Source: Inia geoffrensis
Taxonomy: Eukaryota > Chordata > Mammalia > Artiodactyla > Iniidae
Assembly: GCA_036417435.1 (NCBI GenBank)
Contig: JAZAQT010000670.1
Coordinates: 1-64,000, forward strand
Direction of reading: 5' to 3'
DNA: 64,000 nt
Both the position numbers and the translations under genes were made by a program. Below are positions 1-8,656 of the stretch, piece after piece. The notes beneath the pieces were generated by a model. That model was given only the letters and a program-made list of their open reading frames with translations. It was not told where the DNA came from and ran no database searches. Position 1 is the stretch's first letter, and the number at the start of each line of letters is the position of its first letter.

Positions 1-89
1 GAGAGTGTGGAGGCTGCATAAAACCAGAGTTTGACATTAGGACAGATACCATTCCATAAGCCAAATATATATTAGACAAGACCTACTCC

Positions 90-284
90 TTGCTCAACGA
101 AATGGACTCAAAACCCCGTATTCAAAACCTAGGAATATGCCTGACTATGAAGAAAATTAAAACCCATACATTTATAGGTCTCCATAAGAAAATCATTTGT
201 GTACAGCACCATACACACAGCAGTGTCAATAAGCTAAATCCCCTTATAAAAATAAATTTGAAAAACAAAACACAAGGACTGTGA
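90..284 (+). other. Recurring 64-codon open frame in L1 3' UTR sequence, not a gene
   Basis: This frame recurs in nearly every monomer at the same phase (for example 1825-2019, 8746-8940, 60815-61009). It lies wholly in L1 3' UTR-like sequence, ends just past the A-rich tail, and has no recognisable domain. Start codon, length and N-terminus vary with single substitutions: TTGGACAAG gives a 70-codon form in units 21, 22, 28 and 31, and loss of the stop in units 24 and 30 extends it to 134 codons. It behaves as a chance open frame copied with the satellite. Confidence 0.85.
251..256 (+). promoter_or_regulatory. L1-derived AATAAA polyadenylation signal (exemplar, unit 1)
   Basis: AATAAA sits just before the A-rich run ending near 273, in the position expected for a LINE-1 3' end. 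The motif recurs at the same phase in nearly all units; units 24 and 30 read AATTAA instead. A TATAAAAA run directly upstream (245-252) resembles a TATA box but is more simply part of the A/T-rich L1 end. Whether any satellite transcript uses the signal cannot be told from sequence. Confidence 0.6.
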
Positions 285-930
285 AATAGAGAGAAATTCT
301 TAAATAAGTCCTTCAGGGCTTGTGAGGAATCTTGGATTTACCACCTCTACATCCACAGCTGGGGGAGAGATAAGGCTGGACACTTGGGGCTGATAGTATT
401 GGTGAGGGAATGCAGACCCTTTGAGGTAATGGTGCATGGTTCCCATTCCACGGGTCCCAAATCTCCACGTTTCAGAGATTTATCCTTCAGCTAAAATATG
501 CATGGAAAACCCAGAATATGGTCCACGAAGTGATCAGGCATAATTTCTAAAGCTCATCGCCATTTTCGCCCCCTGATACTCGAGTTCGCCGTTCCAGATG
601 CGATATTAACACTCTCCCCACTTGGAGAGTCAGTGCCTTTGACCTCTTGATTGGCACAGTTTGCAATTTCTGTGGAAGATGAACAGGAATAAGGAGAACC
701 AATGAGCGGCTAACTCGATGTGTTTGGACGGGCACATTGAACTCTGATTTCCCTACAGGAAAAAGAATTCACCAAAGGCTCAGCGGGCCATGCCGGAAAG
801 AGATTAGGGCCTGAAGCAATTCTTCGGGTTTGCGGTCAGCTCACAAGAAAGCGAGTTGAGAAAAGGAGATCTTTGGCACTGTAACTCACAATCCTGCAGA
901 GTTCCAAATGACCCCTATCATCCAAAAATT
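281..930. other. Unassigned half of the monomer (exemplar, unit 1)
   Basis: About 650 bp between the L1 A-rich tail and the segment where L1 ORF2 similarity becomes visible again near 930-960. I recognise no gene or repeat family in it. It contains the XhoI hexamer CTCGAG, a CpG-dense stretch, an EcoRI hexamer GAATTC near 767, and open minus-strand frames (547-735, and 836-1234 which runs on into the palindrome). None shows a domain and all drift with substitutions between units. It may be more L1 ORF2 too diverged to read by eye, or unrelated flanking DNA captured when the satellite arose. Confidence 0.55.
558..612. promoter_or_regulatory. CpG-dense stretch of the monomer (exemplar, unit 1)
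   Basis: Six CpG dinucleotides lie within about 50 bp, including the CTCGAG hexamer. The cluster recurs in each monomer at the same phase. CpG-loss variants are seen: TCACCATTTT in unit 32 (near 54343), TTCACCCCCTG in unit 15 (near 24842), and TCGCCATTCC in units 14, 18, 28 and 36. These are C-to-T or G-to-A changes as expected for deamination of methylated CpG. No promoter activity is claimed. Confidence 0.5.
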
Positions 931-1048
931 TATTGAAGGAAGGCTGTGAAGAGGACTTGAACGCGACGCAGAATTGCAGAAAACAGATATCAGGGGTTAG
1001 ATAAGAATTGCTCTGAAAGCGTAGGAAAAGAGGCAGCAGTTCGACAGT
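930..1048 (+). pseudogene. Weak L1 ORF2 similarity upstream of the palindrome (exemplar, unit 1)
   Basis: The stretch contains GAGGACTTGAAC, AAAACAGATATCAGG and GGAAAAGAGGCAGCAG, which I can lay, with gaps, beside the L1 ORF2 DNA just before the segment seen right of the palindrome (L1 GAAGACCTAAAT, GAAGACATACAGATGG, TGAAAAGATGCTCA). The order agrees and the spacing roughly agrees. The similarity is too low to be certain by eye. If real, the palindrome interrupts a continuous ORF2 fragment. Confidence 0.45.
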
Positions 1049-1050
1049 GA

Positions 1051-1132
1051 TGCACTTGGCCAAAAAGGGCGTATGCGTTTTTTCCTGAATATATTCAGGA
1101 AAAAACGCATACGCCCTTTTTGGCCAACCAAG
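1051..1132. mobile_element. Palindromic mariner-type MITE inside the monomer (exemplar, unit 1)
   Basis: Bases 1056-1127 are a perfect 72-bp inverted repeat with no spacer (36-bp arms, centre GAATA/TATTC). Each arm reads TTGGCCAAAAAG, GGCGTATGCG, TTTTTTCC, then the centre. Known from memory: cetartiodactyl mariner MITEs are ~80-bp palindromes with ends TTGGGTTGGCCAAAAAG, a 10-nt CG-bearing block, TTTTTCC and a 12-nt centre. The match in order and spacing is close. The right flank CCAACC preserves one more outer base or two of the mariner end, while the left flank is eroded. It encodes nothing; its source would have been moved by a mariner transposase supplied elsewhere. The alternative is an unrelated palindrome arising by inverted duplication. 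Confidence 0.75.
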
Positions 1133-1134
1133 CA

Positions 1135-1652
1135 AGCCTGCAATGGAAATCCGCACTACAAGAAGTCTCACTTCCCACCGATCCAAAGGGCCGTTCGAAA
1201 AAAGTGTAAAATCCAGAGAGGCAGGACAGGCCATGGAGAACCGGCAGCCTTGTTATGCTGATGGGCGGGATGTAAATTGCCAACAGCCACTCTGGAGAAG
1301 TGGATGGTGTTTCCTGGAACAAAGAAAAAACCAAGCTAGAGAGCCTAGGGCACTTCCACTTATGGTGCTATAGATTCGGAAAATTTAAATGAAAAAGACA
1401 CAGCCACACCAAAGTTTGGGGCTGCTCTGTGTACGGGATCCTTGACTATGGTACAACTTTAATAGCCCAGAAAGAGAAAAATGGATATAGAAGTTGTGGT
1501 ACATCCCTACAATGGAATATCACTCAACAATGAAATCCATGGCAACACACCAGTAGCAGCATAATGACAGGATTTAGTTATGATGATTCTAAGTGAAATA
1601 AGTCACACAGAAAAAGAAACATCATAAGATATCACTAATACCGGGAATGTAA
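1135..1652 (+). pseudogene. Decayed LINE-1 ORF2 C-terminal fragment (exemplar, unit 1; recurs in every unit)
   Basis: Translation across three frames gives L1 ORF2p C-terminus landmarks in order. PLWRSGWCFLEQRK (about 1287-1330) matches PLWRTVWRFLKKLK. KDTATPKFGAALCTG (about 1394-1440) matches KDTCTPMFIAALFT, with the first Cys of the terminal Cys/His cluster changed to Ala. WYIPTMEYHS (near 1500) matches WYIYTMEYYS. MILSEISHTEKE (about 1580-1615) matches IILSEVSQTEKD. The final GGAATGTAA aligns with the ORF2 stop GGAATCTAA. Frameshifts and internal stops (TAG in TGGATATAG) make it non-coding. In other units it lies from 8 bases after the palindrome to 84 bases before the next unit start. Confidence 0.9.
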
Positions 1653-2008
1653 ACACGGCTACGTGTGAACTGCATTACAAAACACAACAGAGTATCACAT
1701 TTACAAAAGAAACTTATGCTTGCTTAAGGGGAAAGGAGAGTGGGGAGGCTGCATAAAACCAGAGGTTCACATTAGGACAGATACCATTCCATAAGCCAAA
1801 TATATATTAGACAAGACCTACTCCTTGCTCAACCAAATGGACTCAACACCCAGTATTCAAAACCTTGGAATATGCCTGACTATGAAGAAAATTAAAACCC
1901 ATACATTTATAGGTCTCCATAAGAAAATCATTTGTGTACAGCACCATACACACAGCAGTGTCAATAAGCTAAATCCCCTTATAAAAATAAATTTGAAAAA
2001 CAAAACAC
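1653..2008 (+). pseudogene. LINE-1 3' UTR and A-rich tail (exemplar, junction of units 1 and 2)
   Basis: After the ORF2 stop position the sequence follows the cetartiodactyl L1 3' UTR. It has AACTTATGCTTGCTTAAGGGG for AACTTATGGTTACCAAAGGGG, the polypurine tract, GACAAGACCTACT for AACAAGGTCCTACTG, and GTACAGCACCATACACACAGC near the usual GTACA(G/C)C block. It ends in ATAAAAATAAATTTGAAAAAC and an A-rich run. The L1 part is intact in order up to its 3' terminus, so the insertion end is preserved inside the satellite. Confidence 0.85.
1728..1748 (+). other. L1 3' UTR G-rich polypurine tract (exemplar)
   Basis: A purine-only run with G4, G2, G4 and G2 blocks, the hallmark G-rich polypurine tract of mammalian L1 3' UTRs. 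It could form a two-layer G-quadruplex. It recurs at each monomer junction. The units before 5189, 10393 and 13864 carry a G-to-C change (TTAAGCGG), and those before 58993 and 62462 carry G-to-T and G-to-C changes (AAGGGTAAAGG, GAGTGCGGAGG). Confidence 0.65.
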
Positions 2009-3452
2009 AAGGACTGTGAAATAGAGAGAAATTCTTAAATAAGTCCTTCAGGGCTTGTGAGGAATCTTGGATTTACCACCTCTACATCCACAGCTGGGGG
2101 AGAGATAAGGCTGGACACTTGGGGCTGATAGTATTGGTGAGGGAATGCAGACCCTTTGAGGTAATGGTGCATGGTTCCCATTCCACGGGTCCCAAATCTC
2201 CACGTTTAAGGGATTTATCCTTCAGCTAAAATATGCATGGAAAACCCAGAATATGATCCACGAAGTGATCAGGCATAATTTCTAAAACTCATCGCCATTT
2301 TCGCCCCCTGATACTCGAGTTCGCCGTTCCAGATGCGATATTAACATTCTCCCCACTTGGAGAGTCAGTGCCTTTGACCTCTTGTTTGGCACAGTTTGCA
2401 ATTTCTGTGGAAGATGAACAGGAATAAGGAGAACCAATGAGCGGCTAACTCGATGTGTTTGGACGGGCACATTGAACTCTGATTTCCCTACAGGAAGAAG
2501 AATTCACCAAAGGCTCAGCGGGCCATGCCGGAACGAGATTAGGGCCTGAAGCAATTCTTCGGGTTTTCGGTCAGCTCACAAGAAAGCGAGTTGAGAAAAG
2601 CAGATCTTTGGCACTGTAACTCACAATCCTGCAGAGTTCCAAATGACCCCTATCATCCAAAAATTTATTGAAGGAAGGCTGTGAAGAGGACTTGAACGCG
2701 ACGCAGAATTGCAGAAAACAGATATCAGGGGGTAGATAAGAATTGCTCTGAAAGCGTAGGAAAAGAGGCAGCAGTTAGACAGTGATGCACTTGGCTAAAA
2801 GTGCAATATATTCAGGAAAAAACGCATACGCCCTTTTTGGCCAACCAAGCAAGCCTGCAATGGAAATCCGCACTACAAGAAGTCTCACTTCCCACCGATC
2901 CAAAGGGCCGTCCGAAAAAAGTGTAAAATCCAGAGAGGCAGGACAGGCCGAGGAGAACCGGCAGCCTTGTTATGCTGATGGGCGGGATGTAAATTGCCAA
3001 CAGCCACTCTGGAGAAGTGGATGGTGTTTCCTGGAACAAAGAAAAAACCAAGCTAGAGAGCCTAGGGCACTTCCACTTATGGTGCTATAGATTCGGAAAA
3101 TTTAAATGAAAAAGACACAGCCACACCAAAGTTTGGGGCTGCTCTGTGTACGGGATCCTTGACTATGGTACAAATTTAATAGCCCAGAAAGAGAAAAATG
3201 GATATAGAAGTTGTGGTACATCCCTACAATGGAATATCACTCAACAATGAAATCAATGGCAACACACCAGTAGCAGCATAATGACAGGATTTAGTTATGA
3301 TGATTCTAAGTGAAATAAGTCACACAGAAAAAGAAACATCATAAGATATCACTAATACCGGGAATGTAAACACGGCTACCTGTGAACTGCATTACAAAAC
3401 ACAACAGAGTCTCACATTTACAAAAGAAACTTATGCTTGCTTAAGGGGAAAG
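1736..3452 (+). repeat. Satellite monomer 2 (1717 bp, collapsed palindrome)
   Basis: Shortest full unit. The 18 bp missing relative to a 1735-bp unit all come from the left palindrome arm at 2791-2844. ORF2 remnant 2852-3369. CAACCAAATGG with CCCAGTATTC near 1835 groups its first half with units 27 and 32. Private changes include ATATGATCC (2253) and AGGCCGAGG (2946). Confidence 0.97.
2791..2844. mobile_element. Collapsed mariner-type palindrome in unit 2
   Basis: The right arm is intact. The left arm reads TTGGCTAAAAGTGC and then joins the centre AATATATTCAGG, so 54 bp remain of 72 and hairpin pairing is largely lost. The missing length is exactly 18 bp. Loss of one arm of a perfect palindrome is the typical outcome of hairpin cleavage or replication slippage. 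Confidence 0.9.
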
Positions 3453-5188
3453 GAGAGTGGGGAGGCTGCATAAAACCAGAGGTTCACATTAGGACAGATA
3501 CCATTCCATAAGCCAAATATATATTAGACAAGACCTACTCCTTGCTCAACCAAATGGACTCAACACTCCGTATTCAAAACCTAGGAATATGCCTGACTAT
3601 GAAGAAAATTAAAACCCATACATTTATAGGTCTCCATAAGAAAATCATTTGTGTACAGCACCATACACACAGCAGTGTCAATAAGCTAAATCCCCTTATA
3701 AAAATAAATTTGAAAAACAAAACACAAGGACTGTGAAATAGAGAGAAATTCTTAAATAAGTCCTTCAGGGCTTGTGAGGAATCTTGGATTTACCACCTCT
3801 ACATCCACAACTGGGGGAGAGATAAGGCTGGACACTTGGGGCTGATAGTATTGGTGAGGGAATGCAGACCCTTTGAGGTAATGGTGCATGGTTCCCATTC
3901 CACGGGTCCCAAATCTCCACTTTTAAGGGATTTATCCTTCAGCTAAAATATGCATGGAAAACCCAGAATATGGTCCACGAAGTGATCAGGCATAATTTCT
4001 AAAACTCATCGCCATTTTCGCCCCCTGATACTCGAGTTCGCCGTTCCAGATGCGATATTAACATTCTCCCCACTTGGAGAGTCAGTGCCTTTGACCTCTT
4101 GTTTGGCACAGTTTGCAATTTCTGTGGAAGATGAACAGGAATAAGGAGAACCAATGAGCGGCTAACTCGATGTGTTTGGACGGGCACATTGAACTCTGAT
4201 TTCCCTACAGGAAGAAGAATTCACCAAAGGCTCAGCAGGCCATGCCGGAACGAGATTAGGGCCTGAAGCAATTCTTCGGGTTTTCGGTCAGCTCACAAGA
4301 AAGCGAGTTGAGAAAAGGAGATCTTTGGCACTGTAACTCACAATCCTGCAGAGTTCCAAATAACCCCTATCATCCAAAAATTTATTGAAGGAAGGCTGTG
4401 AAGAGGACTTGAACGCGACGCAGAATTGCAGAAAACAGATATCAGGGGGTAGATAAGAATTGCTCTGAAAGCGTAGGAAAAGAGGCAGCAGTTCGACAGT
4501 GATGCACTTGGCCAAAAAGGGCGTATGCGTTTTTTCCTGAATATATTCAGGAAAAAACGCATACGCCCTTTTTGGCCAACCAAGAAAGCCTGCAATGGAA
4601 ATCCGCACTACAAGGAAGTCTCACTTCCCACCGATCCAAATGGCCGTCCGAAAAAAGTGTAAAATCCAGAGAGGCAGGACAGGCCATGGAGAACAGGCAG
4701 CCTTGTTATGCTGATGGGCGGGATGTAAATTGCCAACAGCCACTCTGGAGAAGTGGATGGTGTTTCCTGGAACAAAGAAAAAAACAAGCTAGAGAGCCTA
4801 GGGCACTTCCACTTATGGTGCTATAGATTCGGAAAATTTAAATGAAAAAGACACAGCCACACCAAAGTTTGGGGCTGCTCTGTGTACGGGATACTTGACT
4901 ATGGTACAACTTTAATAGCCCAGAAAGAGAAAAATGGATATAGAAGTTGTGGTACATCCCTACAATGGAATATCACTCAACAATGAAATCCATGGCAACA
5001 GACCAGTAGCAGCATAATGACAGGATTTAGTTATGATGATTCTAAGTGAAATAAGTCACACAGAAAAAGAAACATCATAAGATATCACTAATACCGGGAA
5101 TGTAAACACGGCTACGTGTGAACTGCATTACAAAACACAACAGAGTCTCACATTTACAAAAGATACTTATGCTTGCTTAAGCGGAAAG
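3453..5188 (+). repeat. Satellite monomer 3 (1736 bp)
   Basis: Palindrome 4508-4579 perfect; ORF2 remnant 4587-5105. Its second half carries CAAGAAAGCC (4582), CCAAATGGCC (4636), GAGAACAGGC (4690), GGGATACTT (BamHI site lost, 4889) and TTAAGCGG (5177), shared with unit 6. The first half (CAACCAAATGG, ACAACTGGG) is unlike unit 6, so similarity begins mid-unit. Confidence 0.97.
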
Positions 5189-6920
5189 GAGAGTGGGGAG
5201 GCTGCATAAAACCAGAGGTTCATATTAGGACAGATACCATTCCATAAGCCAAATATATATTAGACAAGACCTACTCCTTGCTCATCGAAATGGACTCAAC
5301 ACCCCGTATTCAAAACCTAGGAATATGCCTGACTATGAAGAAAATTAAAACCCATACATTTATAGGTCTCCATAAGAAAATCATTTGTGTACAGCACCAT
5401 ACACACAGCAGTGTCAATAAGCTAAATCCCCTTATAAAAATAAATTTGAAAAACAAAACACAAGGACTGTGAAATAGAGAGAAATTCTTAAATAAGTCCT
5501 TCAGGGCTTGTGAGGAATCTTGGATTTACCACCTCTACATCCACAGCTGGGGGAGAGATAAGGCTGGACACTTGGGGCTGATAGTATTGGTGAGGGAATG
5601 CAGACCCTTTGAGGTAATGGTGCATGGTTCCCATTCCACGGGTCCCAAATCTCCACGTTTAAGGGATTTATCCTTCAGCTAAAATATGCATGGAAAACCC
5701 AGAATATGGTCCACGAAGTGATCAGGCATAATTTCTAAAACTCATCGCCATTTTCGCCCCCTGATACTCGAGTTCGCCGTTCCAGATGCGATATTAACAT
5801 TCTCCCCACTTGGAGAGTCAGTGCCTTTGACCTCTTGTTTGGCACAGTTTGCAATTTCTGTGGAAGATGAACAGGAATAAGGAGAACCAATGAGCGGCTA
5901 GCTCGATGTGTTTGGACGGGCACATTGAACTCTGATTTCCCTACAGGAAGAAGAATTCACCAAAGGCTCAGCGGGCCATGCCGGAACGAGATTAGGGCCT
6001 GAAGCAATTCTTCGGGTTTGCGGTCAGCTCACAAGAAAGCGAGTTGAGAAAAGATCTTTGGCACTGTAACTCACAATCCTGCAGAGTTCCAAATGACCCC
6101 TATCATCCAAAAATTTATTGAAGGAAGGCTGTGAAGAGGACTTGAACGCGACGCAGAATTGCAGAAAACAGATATCAGGGGGTAGATAAGAATTGCTCTG
6201 AAAGCGTAGGAAAAGAGGCAGCAGTTCGACAGTGATGCACTTGGCCAAAAAGGGCGTATGCGTTTTTTCCTGAATATATTCAGGAAAAAACGCATACGCC
6301 CTTTTTGGCCAACCAAGCAAGCCTGCAATGGAAATCCGCACTACAAGAAGTCTCACTTCCCACCGATCCAAAGGGCCGTCCGAAAAAAGTGTAAAATCCA
6401 GAGAGGCAGGACATGCCATGGAGAACCGGCAGCCTTGTTATGCTGATGGGCGGGATGTAAATTGCCAACAGCCACTCTGGAGAAGTGGATGGTGTTTCCT
6501 GGAACAAAGAAAAAACCAAGCTAGAGAGCCTAGGGCACTTCCACTTTTGGTGCTATAGATTCGGAAAATTTAAATGAAAAAGACACAGCCACACCAAAGT
6601 TTGGGGCTGCTCTGTGTACGGGATCCTTGACTATGGTACAACTTTAATAGCCCAGAAAGAGAAAAATGGATATAGAAATTGTGGTACATCCCTACAATGG
6701 AATATCACTCAACAATGAAATCAATGGCAACACACCAGTAGCAGCATAATGACAGGATTTAGTTATGATGATTCTAAGTGAAATAAGTCACACAGAAAAA
6801 GAAACATCATAAGACATCACTAATACCGGGAATGTAAACACGGCTACGTGTGAACTGCATTACAAAACACAACAGAGTCTCACATTTACAAAAGAAACTT
6901 ATGCTTGCTTAAGGGGAAAG
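5189..6920 (+). repeat. Satellite monomer 4 (1732 bp)
   Basis: Palindrome 6241-6312 perfect; ORF2 remnant 6320-6837. The CTCATCGAAATGG start variant (5281) and GGCTAGCTCG (5896) are shared with units 7 and 9. A 3-bp deletion, GAGAAAAGATC for GAGAAAAGGAGATC (near 6050), together with the CAAGAAGTC form gives 1732. ACATGCCATGG (6411) and CACTTTTGGTGC (6542) are also shared with units 7 and 9. Confidence 0.97.
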
Positions 6921-8656
6921 GAGAGTGGGGAGGCTGCATAAAACCAGAGGTTCACATTAGGACAGATACCATTCCATAAGCCAAATATATTTTAGACAAG
7001 ACCTACTCCTTCCTCAACCAAATGGACTCAACACCCAGTATTCAAAACCTTGGAATATGCCTGACTATGAAGAAAATTAAAACCCATACATTTATAGGTC
7101 TCCATAAGAAAATCATTTGCGTACAGCACGATACACAGAGCAGTGTCAATAAGCTAAATCCCCTTATAAAAATAAATTTGAAAAACAAAACACAAGGACT
7201 GTGAAATAGAGAGAAATTCTTAAATAAGTCCTTCAGGGCTTGTGAGGAATCTTGGATTTACCACCTCTACATCCACAGCTGGGGGAGAGATAAGGCTGGA
7301 CACTTGGGGCTGATAGTATTGGTGAGGGAATGCAGACCCTTTGAGGTAATGGTGCATGGTTCCCATTCCACGGGTCCCAAATCTCCACGTTTAAGGGATT
7401 TATCCTTCAGCTAAAATATGCATGGAAAACCCAGAATATGGTCCACGAAGTGATCAGGCATAATTTCTAAAACTCATCGCCATTTTCGCCCCCTGATACT
7501 CGAGTTCGCCGTTCCAGATGCGATATTAACATTCTCCCCACTTGGAGAGTCAGTGCCTTTGACCTCTTGTTTGGCACAGTTTGCAATTTCTGTGGAAGAT
7601 GAACAGGAATAAGGAGAACCAATGAGCGGCTAACTCGATGTGTTTGGACGGGCACATTGAACTCTGATTTCCCTACAGGAAGAAGAATTCACCAAAGGCT
7701 CAGCGGGCCATGCCGGAACGAGATTAGGGCCTGAAGCAATTCTTCGGGTTTTCGGTCAGCTCACAAGAAAGCGAGTTGAGAAAAGGAGATCTTTGGCACT
7801 GTAACTCACAATCCTGCAGAGTTCCAAATGACCCCTATCATCCAAAAATTTATTGAAGGAAGGCTGTGAAGAGGACTTGAACGCGACGCAGAATTGCAGA
7901 AAAGAGATATCAGGGGGTACATAAGAATTGCTCTGAAAGAGTAGGAAAAGAGGCAGCAGTTCGACAGTGATGCACTTGGCCAAAAAGGGCGTATGCGTTT
8001 TTTCCTGAATATATTCAGGAAAAAACGCATACGCCCTTTTTGGCCAACCAAGCAAGCCTGCAATGGAAATCCGCACTACAAGGAAGTCTCACTTCCCACC
8101 GATCCAAAGGGCCGTCCGAAAAAAGTGTAAAATCCAGAGAGGCAGGACAGGCCGTGGAGAACCGGCAGCCTTGTTATGCTGATGGGCGGGATGTAAATTG
8201 CCAACAGCCACTCTGGAGAAGTGGATGGTGTTTCCTGGAACAAAGAAAAAACCAAGCTAGAGAGCCTAGGGCACTTCCACTTATGGTGCTATAGATTCGG
8301 AAAATTTAAATGAAAAAGACACAACCACACCAAAGTTTGGGGCTGCTCTGTGTACGGGATCCTTGACTATGGTACAACTTTAATAGCCCAGAAAGAGAAA
8401 AATGGATATAGAAGTTGTGGTACATCCCTACAATGGAATATCACTCAACAATGAAATCCATGGCAACAGACCAGTAGCAGCATAATGACAGGATTTAGTT
8501 ATGATGATTCTAAGTGAAACAAGTCACACAGAAAAAGAAACATCATAAGATATCACTAATACCGGGAATGTAAACACGGCTACGTGTGAACTGCATTACA
8601 AAACACAACAGAGTCTCACATTTACAAAAGAAACTTATGCTTGCTTAAGGGGAAAG
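6921..8656 (+). repeat. Satellite monomer 5 (1736 bp)
   Basis: Palindrome 7976-8047 perfect; ORF2 remnant 8055-8573. TATATTTTAGAC and CCTTCCTCAACC (6986-7018), GCACGATACAC (7126) and AAGAGATATC (7902) group it with units 8 and 10. ACACAACCACACC (8320) and GTGAAACAAG (8514) in its last part recur only in unit 10. Confidence 0.97.

Larger units (their letters stand above)
1..1735 (+). repeat. Satellite monomer 1 (1735 bp)
   Basis: First full period; base 1 falls by chance on the chosen phase. Palindrome 1056-1127 is perfect; the L1 ORF2 remnant is 1135-1652. Private or rare changes: GAGAGTGTGGAGG at the start, AAAACCCCG at 110-118, TTTCAGAGATTT near 473, TTGATTGGC near 648, and GGGGTTAGATAAG near 993, which recurs only as GGGGTTAAATAAG in unit 34. 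It has the CAAGAAGTCTC form (one G fewer than most units), hence 1735. Confidence 0.97.

Noticed and set aside
715..745. CENP-B box in the stretch CGATGTGTTTGGACGGGC
   Set aside because: It resembles the right half of the box (TTGG, CGGG), but the required TTCG at the left and the spacing of the core positions are missing. I found no proper match elsewhere in the monomer on either strand by eye.
1056..1127. Palindrome as a bacterial-style terminator or a CRISPR repeat
   Set aside because: Spacing is 1.74 kb with no short spacers, the context is a mammalian satellite, and the arms match a mariner MITE layout.
1056..1127. TTGGCCAA at both ends of the palindrome as an 8-bp target-site duplication of a hAT element
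   Set aside because: TTGGCCAA is itself palindromic and belongs to the inverted arms; the inner ends do not resemble hAT termini, and the mariner layout explains the outer blocks better.
836..1234. Minus-strand open frames of 85-148 codons repeated in each monomer as a conserved gene family
   Set aside because: They run through the unassigned sequence, the palindrome and antisense L1. Length changes with single substitutions (16308-16661 is shortened by one base change in the palindrome), there is no domain, and conservation is no higher than in the surrounding satellite.
4572..4826. Plus-strand 84-codon frame (starting TTG at the palindrome edge) as a functional protein
   Set aside because: It is a decayed L1 ORF2 C-terminal fragment fused to palindrome sequence, followed by stops and frameshifts within the same L1 homology. 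No independent start context.
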